A stretch of DNA of 36,989 nt from positions 1 to 36,989 of the forward strand of contig CAXTHM010000036.1 of NCBI GenBank assembly GCA_964244115.1, in the 5' to 3' direction. The translations under genes were made by a program, and so were the position numbers. Positions 25,395 through 33,522 of this stretch are shown here, one piece after another. The notes under the pieces are model-generated. The model searched no databases. It saw only the letters and a list, made by a program, of their open reading frames with translations, and was not told the DNA's origin. Each line of letters opens with the position of its first letter. Position 1 is the first letter of the stretch. This DNA comes from CADCWK01 sp964244115. Lineage in GTDB: Bacteria > Chloroflexota > Chloroflexia > Thermomicrobiales > UBA6265.

Positions 25395-26645
25395 ATGACC
25401 CAGGACATCGCCGTCGCGGTGATCCTGGTCGGGACGCTGGCCGGGATCCTGATTCGGCCGTGGGGCCGGTCCGAGGCCTGGCCGGCGGCGGTCGGGGCGC
25501 TGCTGGTGGTCGCGGTCGGCGCGGCCGGGCTGGACGACATCCGGGCGACCGTCGAGCAGACCGCCGACGTGCTGCTGTTCCTGCTCGGGATGATGCTGCT
25601 CTCGTGGGTGGCGGACCGGGCCGGGGTCTTCGCCTGGCTGGCCGAGGGCTGCGCGGTCCTGGCCCGGGGGTCGGGGCCGGCCCTGTTCGCCGCCGTAGTC
25701 GCCCTGGCGGCGATCGTGACGGCGCTGCTCTCGCTGGACACGACCGTGATCATGCTGACGCCGATCGTCTATCGGCTCGCCGTCCGGCGCCAGCTCGACC
25801 CCCTGCCGATGCTGTTCGCCTGCGTCTTCGTCGCCAATATCGGTTCGCTGCTGCTGCCGGTCAGCAACCTGAGCAACCTGCTCATGTACCGGCGGCTGGG
25901 GCTGGACTTCGGCGGGTTCGCGGCGATGATGTGGTCGCTCGACCTCGTCGCCGTGGCGGCGACCGGGCTGGTCCTCGCCCTGCTCTTCCGGGGCCGGATC
26001 CCGCGCCGCTTCGCCGCCGCCGGGGACGGGTTCCCGCCCGTCGACCCGTGGCTGGTCGGGGTCGCGGCCGGGGTGCTCGTCACGCTCGGAGGGCTGGTCG
26101 GGTTCGGGCTGGCCGACCGGGCGTTGGCCGGGCCGGCGCTGACCGGGGCCGCCGTCCTCGTCGCGGCCGGGCTCGTCACCCGACGGCTGACCGTCCGGGC
26201 GGCCGTCGGGGCGGTGTCGTGGAACGTCTTCGTCTTCGTCGCCGCGATGACACTGCTCGTCCGCGGCGTCGAGGGGACGCTGCTCGATGGGGTGACGGTG
26301 CCCTTGCCTGGCGACCCGGTTGCCGCCCTCTGGGGGAGCGCCCTCGTCGCGACCGTCGGCAGCAACGTGATCAACAACCTGCCGATGGCCGTGCTGGCGC
26401 TGTCGTTCCTGCCCCCGGCCCGTGATGCCGCTGGCGACGCCCTCGCGGTCGGGACGCTGATCGGGACCAACATCGGCTCGAGCCTGACGACGTTCGGCTC
26501 GCTGGCGACGATCCTCTGGCTCGACCAACTGCGGTCGCGCGGTGTCATGGTGACCACGCGGGACTACCTGCGCGTCGCCATGGTCGTGACGCCGGTCGTG
26601 CTCGTCGTTACGCTACTGGCCGCGACGCTGATGTTCCTGGGCTGA
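25395..26645 (+). CDS. ArsB/ion-transporter (IT) superfamily membrane transporter
   Basis: An integral membrane protein of 416 residues with about ten to eleven helices. Two inverted halves carry the family's re-entrant motifs: SLDTTVIMLTPIVY with VANIGSLLLPVSNLSNLL in the first half, and TVGSNVINNLPMAV with IGTNIGSSLTTFGSLATILW in the second. This is the pattern of ArsB arsenite pumps and related SLC13/citrate-type carriers. No ars regulator or reductase lies nearby. The gene follows an FGGY kinase at 14 bases, so an organic acid such as gluconate is possible, although the TxxxFGSLATILW motif favours ArsB. The ion is uncertain. Confidence 0.83.
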   Translation: MTQDIAVAVILVGTLAGILIRPWGRSEAWPAAVGALLVVAVGAAGLDDIRATVEQTADVLLFLLGMMLLSWVADRAGVFAWLAEGCAVLARGSGPALFAAVVALAAIVTALLSLDTTVIMLTPIVYRLAVRRQLDPLPMLFACVFVANIGSLLLPVSNLSNLLMYRRLGLDFGGFAAMMWSLDLVAVAATGLVLALLFRGRIPRRFAAAGDGFPPVDPWLVGVAAGVLVTLGGLVGFGLADRALAGPALTGAAVLVAAGLVTRRLTVRAAVGAVSWNVFVFVAAMTLLVRGVEGTLLDGVTVPLPGDPVAALWGSALVATVGSNVINNLPMAVLALSFLPPARDAAGDALAVGTLIGTNIGSSLTTFGSLATILWLDQLRSRGVMVTTRDYLRVAMVVTPVVLVVTLLAATLMFLG

Positions 26646-26703
26646 TGGCCATGCGACGGTGTCCGGCGGACTTGCGCGGTGGCGGAGCGGACCGCTCCCC
26701 CGA

Positions 26704-26784
26704 CCCCTCTCCGGCTCACCTGCTCGCTCACCCGCCCCATGCGGCGCTCGCTGCGCTGCGGCTCCGCAGGGGCCCGGAGAGGGG
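26704..26784. repeat. Short palindromic GC-rich element
   Basis: Eleven-base perfect terminal inverted repeats (cccctctccgg / ccggagagggg) enclose a core with further self-complementary gcggcgctcgctgcgc sequence. It lies just after the transporter stop, between convergent genes. It resembles interspersed palindromic repeats and can also work as a bidirectional terminator. Confidence 0.6.
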
Positions 26785-26834
26785 AGTTGCGCCGCCCGGA
26801 TCTCGAAATCGTTCGCCGGTCATCCGCGTTGACA

Positions 26835-26930
26835 TCCCTGCTCCCCTCCCTGGGCAGCGAAGCGGGCCTGTCGCAGCCGATCGGAGCGCGACGGGGAGCC
26901 GGGGAGATGCTGGGGGGAGGTCTGCTCCGG
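26835..26930. repeat. Dispersed GC-rich repeat, intergenic copy
   Basis: A block with ctcccctccctgggc, agcgaagcgggc and ggggagccggggagatgctg. Its right half matches the copy at about 1650-1692 inside the TPR-protein gene. It fills the convergent spacer between the transporter and the UPF0104 gene (26646-27001), where no gene is visible. Confidence 0.55.
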
Positions 26931-27001
26931 GGCGACCAGAGCGCTCTGGACAGACCGCGACCCCACCTTCGAGAGGGACGGTTCTCGTCATGCGGGTCAG
27001 C

Positions 27002-28123
27002 CTACGACGGCTCCCCGGCGACCCGTGGCGTCTGGCGGCGTGGCGGCTGAGCAACCCCATGGCCGATGCCGGGCGGGATCGGCCGGGCGGTGTGGCCGGC
27101 CTGCGGCGTGTCGCCGGCATGGGCACCACGGGCGCGACGGGTCTCGACGAGCTGGGCGATCAGGCCGAGACCGAGCGGAAGCCAGAGTTCGGTCAGCCGG
27201 CAGAGCAGGGCCGCCGCCAGGGCCGGGGCGGCCGGCACCCCGAGCCGCTCCAGCGCGACCGCCGTCGCGACCTCGACCACGCCGATCCCGCCGAAGACCG
27301 GCGCGATCAGGAGGAAGAGCAGGCCGACGACGTAGGCGATCAGGGCCACGCTGACATCCGGCGTCTGGCCGACGGCCCGCAGGCAGACGTAGAGCATCGC
27401 CGCGCCACTGAGCCGGATCGCGAGGGCCAGCGTGAACGGGCGCTGCAGGTCGGCCGCCGTCAGGCCGTGCCCCCGGATGCGCTCGATCGGGGCGGTGAGT
27501 CGCCGCGGCACCCGGTGTTCCCAGGGCCGCGGACCGTCCGCGGCCCGCAGCAGCCAGGCGAGGGCGCCGATCCCGATGATGAAGGCGACGCACAGGCCGA
27601 TCGCCCCGGCCACGATCGTCCGGGTCGGGTGGCTGAACACGATCGCAGGAAGCAGGAGGACCAGGAAGGCGGCGTACCCGGTCAGACTGCGCAGGGCGGC
27701 GCAGAGGAGGGTGTCCTCGGTCCGGACGCCTCTCCGCGCCAGGGACCGGACCAGCACGTACAGCGAGGCCGGGCCACCCAACGGCGTCACCGTCCCGACG
27801 AGGACGCGGCGGAGGTGGACGATCGCCAGCACCGGCACGCCGATCCGGTGGCCGAGCCGCCGGAGCAGGGCCTGATAGGCGAAGCCGGTCAGGACGACCA
27901 GCCCGATCTCGATCCCGACGGCGACGGCGACCCAGCGGCCGTCGGCGTCCCGGAGGATGCCCGCGATCTGGGCGACCTGCTCGCGCTCGCGCAGGACGAA
28001 CGCCGCCGCCAGGATCGTCAGGAGCGTCAGCCAGAGGACGAGACCGTGACGGACGACCAGCGCCCAGAGGGACCGGAGGGGGCGCGGGATCGCGCGGGCA
28101 ATGCGGGGAAGGGCAATGACCAT
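27002..28123 (-). CDS. UPF0104/LPG-synthase-transmembrane flippase-like protein
   Basis: An integral membrane protein of about 373 residues with seven to eight helices. LRRVLVGTVTPLGGPASLYV and the C-terminal RLSGAAMLYVCLRAVG, FGGIGVVEVATAVALERLGV, and LLCRLTELWLPLGLGLI are the core motifs of the family that includes the membrane half of lysyl-phosphatidylglycerol synthase. Members flip or modify lipids. I used the internal ATG 28123, where the folded domain seems to begin, although the frame runs unbroken to 28510 and through an in-frame TGA into a PAP2 domain. The linker between the two holds a 13-base hairpin. An Arg/Pro-rich tail ends the protein. Confidence 0.78.
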   Translation of the reverse strand: MVIALPRIARAIPRPLRSLWALVVRHGLVLWLTLLTILAAAFVLREREQVAQIAGILRDADGRWVAVAVGIEIGLVVLTGFAYQALLRRLGHRIGVPVLAIVHLRRVLVGTVTPLGGPASLYVLVRSLARRGVRTEDTLLCAALRSLTGYAAFLVLLLPAIVFSHPTRTIVAGAIGLCVAFIIGIGALAWLLRAADGPRPWEHRVPRRLTAPIERIRGHGLTAADLQRPFTLALAIRLSGAAMLYVCLRAVGQTPDVSVALIAYVVGLLFLLIAPVFGGIGVVEVATAVALERLGVPAAPALAAALLCRLTELWLPLGLGLIAQLVETRRARGAHAGDTPQAGHTARPIPPGIGHGVAQPPRRQTPRVAGEPS

Positions 28124-28230
28124 CGGGCTGGCGGCGACCTCGCGAGGCGGGTGATCGGGCGGAGTCGGTGCTCCGACATCCTCCGGTTCGGTGCATGTCC
28201 CGTTCCAGTGCCCGTTGACGCGATGATTGT

Positions 28231-28268
28231 GTCGAAGCCCTTCCCAGTGGTTTGTGAAGGGCTTCGAC
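28231..28268. repeat. 13-base-stem hairpin between PAP2 and UPF0104 segments
   Basis: Perfect arms gtcgaagcccttc and gaagggcttcgac with a twelve-base loop. The frame is open through it, but the encoded peptide is unlike either domain. It looks like an old intergenic terminator or inserted palindrome. Confidence 0.6.
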
Positions 28269-28330
28269 GCGGGATCGGTAGTGGCTGAGGCCTGGGCGCT
28301 GACCCGACCGGCGATTGGCTCCGCCGCCTC

Positions 28331-28744
28331 GGCGTTCCGGCTCAGCCGCTCGGCGAGGGCCAGCGCCACGGCCACGATCGCGCTGCCGACGATGCCGTCG
28401 AGGAAGAAGTGGTTGACCGTCAGCACGACCGCGACGTACATCGCGATCGGCAGGAGCGGGGCGGCCCGGCGCCAGCCCCGGACGCCGTGGCGGAAGATCG
28501 CGATCCCCATTAGGAGGTCTCAGCCACAGTGGAGGCTCGGTATGGCGGCGTCCTGGTTGACCAGGGCGGGCGGCTGCAGGACGCGGTACGCCCGTGAGCG
28601 GTACGCCGGTGAATGGAGGGTCACCGTGTCGCGGGACCACCGGCCCGGCCTGCCGATCGTCGATCCGAACGCCGCGACCCGGTGCGGACAGCCCGAGGTC
28701 GTCAGCCCGGGAATCCTGGCCTTCAACCCCTCGCCTATACTCAC
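28331..28744 (-). pseudogene. PAP2-family phosphatase/transferase, split by an in-frame TGA and 5'-truncated
   Basis: The minus strand reads RDTVTLHSPAYRSRAYRVLQ, then PPALVNQDAAIPSLHCG, then TGA (28520-28522). It continues in the same frame as DLLMGIAIFRHG and PLLPIAMYVAVVLTVNHFFLD. In PAP2/Aur1-like enzymes PSLHxGW precedes the ...NHFxLD histidine motif, so TGA replaces the conserved Trp codon (TGG). The PSLH and NHxxLD catalytic motifs are both preserved around the break. Upstream of about 28660 no membrane helices are found, so the N-terminal part is also missing. The intact enzyme would remove phosphate from, or transfer head groups on, lipids. A one-base sequencing error is possible but would not restore the N-terminus. 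Confidence 0.7.
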
Positions 28745-28828
28745 CCACCGAATCGTCGAGCAGTGCCGGGAGCCGCATCGTCCGTGCGCGAGGCATGGGC
28801 CGGTGTCCCGGCGGTCGTGGCCGGTGTG

Positions 28829-30838
28829 ATGGGACAGGGACTGTTGCAGGGAGGACCCCCGAGCCGGCGCGAACGCACCGACCGGGACAGCCAGCCGTCC
28901 GCCGCTCGCCGTGCCTCCGGGCAGCGGCGCGGCGACCTGACTCCCGCGGTCACCCGGCCTCCCTCCCGGGCCTACCCCGAGGCCGAGCCCGTCTTCGAGG
29001 ACCGCGGCCGTCGTTCCCGGCGCGGCGTCGGGAGTCGGGACACCGATCGCCGTGGTCGCCGATCAGTGGGCGACGTGCCGGTCATGGCTGCGACGACCGA
29101 CCTCGGCAGTCACGTCCGGCGGCACCGCCCGCGGCCGACCCCGCCCGGCGCCCGGTTCGCCGGCGGGATCGTCGGGGAACTGCTGCGGCGGGCGGGCGAC
29201 CGGCCGGATGCCGCCCGGATCTGGGGCGCGCTGATCGTCGGCCTCGTCGGTGCGCTGCTGCTCGGCGTGGCCGGGATCTCCGACAACTACCTCCACCGCG
29301 GCGTCGAGACCTCGGCCAACGCCCCCTTCGTCGTCCAGCCGGTCGGTAACGCCCCCGCCGCCAACGAGGATCTCCTCGCGCTGGGCGCGGACGACCGGGC
29401 CGCGGTGATCGACCGGATGGCGGGGAGCGGCCTCCGCTACGTCCGGATGCCGCTCCGCTGGGCCGACCTCGAGACCGAACCCGGTGCCTACGCCTGGGAC
29501 GACCTCGAGGCGACGGTCGCCGCGCTCGAGGTGGCCGGGATCACGCCGGTCGTCACGGTCGTCGACACGCCGGACTGGGCCTTACAGAGCGGCCCCGCCA
29601 CGGACGCCGCCCTCGACACGCCGCCGGCCGACCCGACCGACATGTACGGCTTCGTCCAGGGGCTGATGACGCAGTTCAGCGGCCGGCTGCCGTTCCTGCA
29701 GATCTGGGACGCACCGAACGACCCGGCCCACTGGGGCGGCCAGACGCCGGACCCGGTCGGCTACGCGACGCTGCTCGGGGAGTCGGCCAACGCCGCCCGG
29801 ATGTCGTCCCCCGGTGTCCAGATCGTGCTGGCCGAACTGGCCGTCGCGCCGGGCAACGGGCCGGACGACCTCAGTTTCCTCCGGGCCCTCTACCGCTCCC
29901 GGGCGGCCGACTTCTTCGACGTCGTCTCCGTGATCACCGACGGTGGTGACCGCTCGCCGTTCGACCGGCAGGTCGCGCCGGACCGGATCAACATCTCCCG
30001 GGCGATCCTGACCCGCGAAGTCATGATCGAGGAGGCGGACGAGGCGACACCGGTCTGGGCGAGCCGCTTCGGCTGGACGACGTCTCCCGGCGGGGTGACG
30101 GCGCCGGAGCAGACCCAGTACACGGTCGCCGCCCTGCACCGGATGCGGTCGGAATGGCCCTGGATGGGTCTCGCCTTCCTCTGGGACGTGACCGCCGAGG
30201 GGGACGATGACCCCGGCCGGGCGCTGGTCGTCGATGGCCAGCCGACCGCCACTCTGACCGCGATCGGGAACGGGGCCGCCGATCTGACGGCGCTCGCCCC
30301 CACCGGCTACACCCCGCTGACCGCGCCGGCCGTAACCCTGACGGGGAGCTGGACCGCGCAGGCGGCCGAGCCCGAGTACCAGACCAGCCCGGACGTCGGC
30401 TCGCTGGTCGAGATCCGGTTCGACGGGTCAGGCCTGATCGCCAACGTCGTCTACGGCCCGACCAGCGGCCTGGTCCGGGTCCGGCTCGACGGCGGCCCCG
30501 TCCCCGGCCTGCCGCCCGACGAGACGAGCGCCGGGACGGCCTCGGTCCTCGACCTGTCGTACCCGTTCGCCTTCGACTCCTCCCAGCCGATCGCGACCGG
30601 GCTGGACCCCGGGCCGCACACCGTCACGATGGAGCTCATCCAGGAGGGGCAGATCACGGTCGGGGGGCTGGTCGTCGTGCGGGACCTGCCGACGCTGTGG
30701 CCGATCGTCGTCCTGGCGGTGGCCGGGGTCGTCCTGCTGTTCCTGGCGATCCGGGAGATGCTCTTCGTACTCGCCCTGCGCCGGGGCTATCTGCGCCGCC
30801 GGCGGCAGGTCGACCTCAACCCGGCCGGTCGCCTGTGA
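28829..30838 (+). CDS. Membrane-anchored glycoside-hydrolase-like protein lacking both catalytic glutamates
   Basis: About 669 residues. An Arg-rich cytoplasmic tail precedes a membrane helix (ALIVGLVGALLLGVAGI, about 131-148). A TIM-barrel region resembling GH39/GH5 enzymes then starts at LRYVRMPLRWADLETEPGAY, a beta-sandwich-like region follows (about 500-620), and a second helix and basic tail close the protein. Family enzymes carry WNEPN (acid/base) and TEFGW (nucleophile). Here the sites read IWDAPN and ASRFGW, so both glutamates appear replaced. It is probably a glycan-binding or scaffold protein. The start is uncertain: ATG 28829 lacks a strong site, and ATG 29084 is an alternative. 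Its TGA overlaps the GTG of the ligase gene. Confidence 0.78.
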   Translation: MGQGLLQGGPPSRRERTDRDSQPSAARRASGQRRGDLTPAVTRPPSRAYPEAEPVFEDRGRRSRRGVGSRDTDRRGRRSVGDVPVMAATTDLGSHVRRHRPRPTPPGARFAGGIVGELLRRAGDRPDAARIWGALIVGLVGALLLGVAGISDNYLHRGVETSANAPFVVQPVGNAPAANEDLLALGADDRAAVIDRMAGSGLRYVRMPLRWADLETEPGAYAWDDLEATVAALEVAGITPVVTVVDTPDWALQSGPATDAALDTPPADPTDMYGFVQGLMTQFSGRLPFLQIWDAPNDPAHWGGQTPDPVGYATLLGESANAARMSSPGVQIVLAELAVAPGNGPDDLSFLRALYRSRAADFFDVVSVITDGGDRSPFDRQVAPDRINISRAILTREVMIEEADEATPVWASRFGWTTSPGGVTAPEQTQYTVAALHRMRSEWPWMGLAFLWDVTAEGDDDPGRALVVDGQPTATLTAIGNGAADLTALAPTGYTPLTAPAVTLTGSWTAQAAEPEYQTSPDVGSLVEIRFDGSGLIANVVYGPTSGLVRVRLDGGPVPGLPPDETSAGTASVLDLSYPFAFDSSQPIATGLDPGPHTVTMELIQEGQITVGGLVVVRDLPTLWPIVVLAVAGVVLLFLAIREMLFVLALRRGYLRRRRQVDLNPAGRL

Positions 30839-32346
30839 CCGCTCCCCGCGTGGTGCCCGTGCCGGGCTCGATCGGCCCGACCGGCCCTGACCGGCTGCAG
30901 GGTCTGACCTGGCTACCGCCGCTCCTTGCGGTGGGTGCCGTCGCGCTGCTGGTGACGGTCCCGTTCCCCGGCTCGATCCTGCTCTGCGCGGCCGGCGCGA
31001 TCGGGATCATCGCGGCGCTGTCGCCGGCCTGGGCGATCACGCTGCTGGCGGCGTCGCTGGCGCTCAACGACGTGCTGGCCTGGACGTCCGGTGGGGCGAC
31101 GGTCACGATCCCCAACGCCCTCGTGATCGGCGTCGTGGTCGGCTGGTCGCTGCGGGTGTTCGCCCTGCGGGAGCCGCTGCGGCAGTCGCCGATCGCCTGG
31201 CCGCTGGCCGCCTGCGTCCTCGCCGCCCTGTTCTCCGTCGTCCAGGCGGTCGATCTCGCGGCCTGGTCGGACGAGGTCTACGTCTGGGCCAACGGGCTGG
31301 CGATCTTCGTCGTCGCGTCGCAGGCCATCCGGACGCCGGCCCACGCCTGGCGGATCGTCGCGGTGATGGCGGGCTGCACGATCGCGCTGACGGGGTACGC
31401 GCTCTGGCAGGTGGCCGCGGACATGGGGCCGTCGTCGTATGAGGTCGGTGGGCTGCTGCGGGCCTATGCGACGTTCGGTGGGCCGAACTCGTTCGCCAAG
31501 TACCTTGAGATGACCGTGCCGCTGCTGGCCGCGATCAGCGGGGCCTGGCTGGTCGGCGTCACGCCGTGGCTGCGCGACCGGGTGCCGCTCATCGCCCGGA
31601 CGATCCCGTGGTGGGTCGGGCTGCTGGCGACGGCCGCGACGGCGGCGGGTGGCCTGGCGATGATCCTGACCCAGTCCCGCGGCGGCTGGATCGGCCTCGC
31701 CCTCGGGCTGGCCGTCGTCGCGCTGCTGCTCGGCGGCGTCTATCGTTGGACGTTCATCATCGCGACCTTCGCCATCGTCCTGCTCGCGATCCTGACGCCG
31801 GTCGGCGACCGGGTCGCGCTCCGGTTCGGGTCGGAGGCGCTCGGGATCAGCACCTCGTCCACGCCGGTCAACGTCACGCCGGCCAACTGGGCCGTCCAGG
31901 AGCGGCTGGCGCACTATCGGGCGGGGCTGCACATGGCCGAGGACAACCCCTGGCTGGGCGTCGGGGCGGGGAACTTCGACGCCAGGTACCGTGAGTACAC
32001 CGAGGTCTGGCGCTTCCGCATCCCCCGTAGCCATGCCCATAACGCCTACATCCAGGTCGCGGCCCAGAGTGGGCTGATTGGCTTCGGCGCCTACCTTGCG
32101 CTTATCGTGACCGTCACCATCCGGCTGCGTTCACGCTGGCGGGCGGTGCGGGGGAGCGACCGGATCATCGTGATCGGGGTGATCGGGGTGTCGGTTGCCG
32201 TAGCCACCCATAATCTCTTCGACTATCTTCATGTCGGCGTGCTGCCGATCCAGTTGAGCCTCGTCTGGGCGCTCGCGGAGCGTGTGCGCCTGGAGCAGGG
32301 CAAGTCCGCCGAGACCGGGCAGGAACAGGAACAGGTGTCCGCGTGA
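30835..32346 (+). CDS. O-antigen ligase/polymerase (Wzy-WaaL) family membrane protein
   Basis: A polytopic membrane protein of 503 residues with about eleven to twelve helices. The family's large periplasmic loop carries NPWLGVGAGNFDARYREYTE and SHAHNAYIQVAAQSGLIGFG, including the conserved HNxxLQ-type histidine. ILTQSRGGWIGLALGLAV is the preceding conserved Arg segment. Such proteins polymerise or attach polysaccharide to a lipid carrier or protein. GTG 30835 overlaps the previous stop (GTGA), and its own TGA overlaps the next GTG, showing a tightly coupled operon with a glycosidase-like protein, a UPF0104 protein and a glycosyltransferase. The glycan is unknown. Confidence 0.88.
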   Translation: MTAPRVVPVPGSIGPTGPDRLQGLTWLPPLLAVGAVALLVTVPFPGSILLCAAGAIGIIAALSPAWAITLLAASLALNDVLAWTSGGATVTIPNALVIGVVVGWSLRVFALREPLRQSPIAWPLAACVLAALFSVVQAVDLAAWSDEVYVWANGLAIFVVASQAIRTPAHAWRIVAVMAGCTIALTGYALWQVAADMGPSSYEVGGLLRAYATFGGPNSFAKYLEMTVPLLAAISGAWLVGVTPWLRDRVPLIARTIPWWVGLLATAATAAGGLAMILTQSRGGWIGLALGLAVVALLLGGVYRWTFIIATFAIVLLAILTPVGDRVALRFGSEALGISTSSTPVNVTPANWAVQERLAHYRAGLHMAEDNPWLGVGAGNFDARYREYTEVWRFRIPRSHAHNAYIQVAAQSGLIGFGAYLALIVTVTIRLRSRWRAVRGSDRIIVIGVIGVSVAVATHNLFDYLHVGVLPIQLSLVWALAERVRLEQGKSAETGQEQEQVSA

Positions 32347-33509
32347 CCGATACCCGATCAGCCACCGGACCGCGACCGGTCCTCGAGCGCGACCACGACG
32401 GGCCCGGCGAACCCGGCGCATCGCGGAACGCCGAGGAACAGGCGGTCCAGGAGGCACTGGACGCCGAGCGGGAGCAGGGATCCGCCGTCCCGCCGACGAG
32501 CCTCGGCAAGCGGTTCATGCAGCCCCAGACCCTGATCTCGTTCGCGATCGCGATCGGGATCGCCGTCTTCTTCATCCTCCGTCTCGACATCGACCCGGCC
32601 CAGGTCTGGGACAACGTCCGCGAGACCAACCCGTTCATCTACGCGGCCGCTTTCGCCGTCTTCTACCTCGGCTTCATCGTCCGGGCGTTCCGCTGGAAGG
32701 CGATGCTGGCGAGGGTCGGGATCGACGAGCGGCACGGCTACCACATCCCGAAGCTGCCGCGCTTCCTCGAGATCTACCTGATCTCCTGGTTCGCCAACTG
32801 CATCGTGCCGGCCAAGCTCGGCGACGCCGTCCGGAGCTACCTCTTCAAGAAGGATACGAAGGCGCCGTTCAGTTCCACCTTCGGCACGATCCTGACCGAG
32901 CGGCTGATCGATCTGATCGCGCTGTTCCTGGCCATGATCGTCGCGGCCGTGGTCGTCTTCGGCACGCACCTGCCCGGGCAGGCCGACAACGCCGTCATCG
33001 GCGGCACCGCCCTGCTCGCGGTCGCCATCGTCGGCGTGTCGGTGCTCTGGTTCGTCCGCGACCGGATCGAGCAGCGCCTGCCGGAGCGGCTCCGGGAGCA
33101 GTACGTCCGGCTCCACGGCGCCATCTTCGCCTCGCTGCGGCGGCCGGAGAAGTTTCTCGGCGTCGGCTTCGTCATCTGGGCCAGCGAGGGGCTGCGGCTC
33201 TACCTCGTCTGCCTCGCGCTCGGGGCCGACGTCTCGTTCCCGACGGCCGTCTTCGTCGCGCTGATGGCCTCGCTGCTGACCGCACTGCCCTTCACCCCGG
33301 CCGGCCTCGGCGTCGTCGAGGGCGGTATGACCGTCATCCTGACCTCGCAGGTGATCGGCCTCGACGCCGACCTCGCCCTCGCAATCACGCTGCTCGACCG
33401 GGTGATCGGCTACTGGAGCATCATCGGCGTCGGCTCGGTCCTCTATCTCCTCCGGATGCGGCGCGAGGTCGCCGAGACGGTCCGTGGCACCGTCGTCCCG
33501 GCCCAGTAG
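32343..33509 (+). CDS. UPF0104/LPG-synthase-transmembrane flippase-like protein
   Basis: A protein of 388 residues. An acidic N-terminal cytoplasmic tail (about 1-65) precedes seven to eight membrane helices. FIVRAFRWKAMLARVGI, LISWFANCIVPAKLGDAVRS, and TILTERLIDLIALFLAMIVA are core motifs, followed by LLTALPFTPAGLGVVEGGMT. This is a typical member of the family involved in lipid flipping or lipid-linked glycan export. GTG 32343 overlaps the ligase stop by four bases. Presence in this operon suggests that it moves or modifies the lipid-linked precursor of the surface polysaccharide, which is an inference. It is distinct from the minus-strand paralogue at 27.0-28.1 kb. Confidence 0.87.
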   Translation: MTDTRSATGPRPVLERDHDGPGEPGASRNAEEQAVQEALDAEREQGSAVPPTSLGKRFMQPQTLISFAIAIGIAVFFILRLDIDPAQVWDNVRETNPFIYAAAFAVFYLGFIVRAFRWKAMLARVGIDERHGYHIPKLPRFLEIYLISWFANCIVPAKLGDAVRSYLFKKDTKAPFSSTFGTILTERLIDLIALFLAMIVAAVVVFGTHLPGQADNAVIGGTALLAVAIVGVSVLWFVRDRIEQRLPERLREQYVRLHGAIFASLRRPEKFLGVGFVIWASEGLRLYLVCLALGADVSFPTAVFVALMASLLTALPFTPAGLGVVEGGMTVILTSQVIGLDADLALAITLLDRVIGYWSIIGVGSVLYLLRMRREVAETVRGTVVPAQ

Positions 33510-33522
33510 GTCCGGCCGCGCG

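Noticed and set aside
28520..28522. TGA in the PAP2 frame as selenocysteine or recoded Trp
   Set aside because: The site aligns with Trp, not Cys; no selenocysteine insertion structure is evident and other genes here end in TGA.
28511..28590. Perfect TAGGAGGT ribosome site on the plus strand followed by a 22-codon GTG ORF
   Set aside because: The short peptide has no recognisable features and lies antisense to the PAP2 motif; the ribosome-site match is probably chance.
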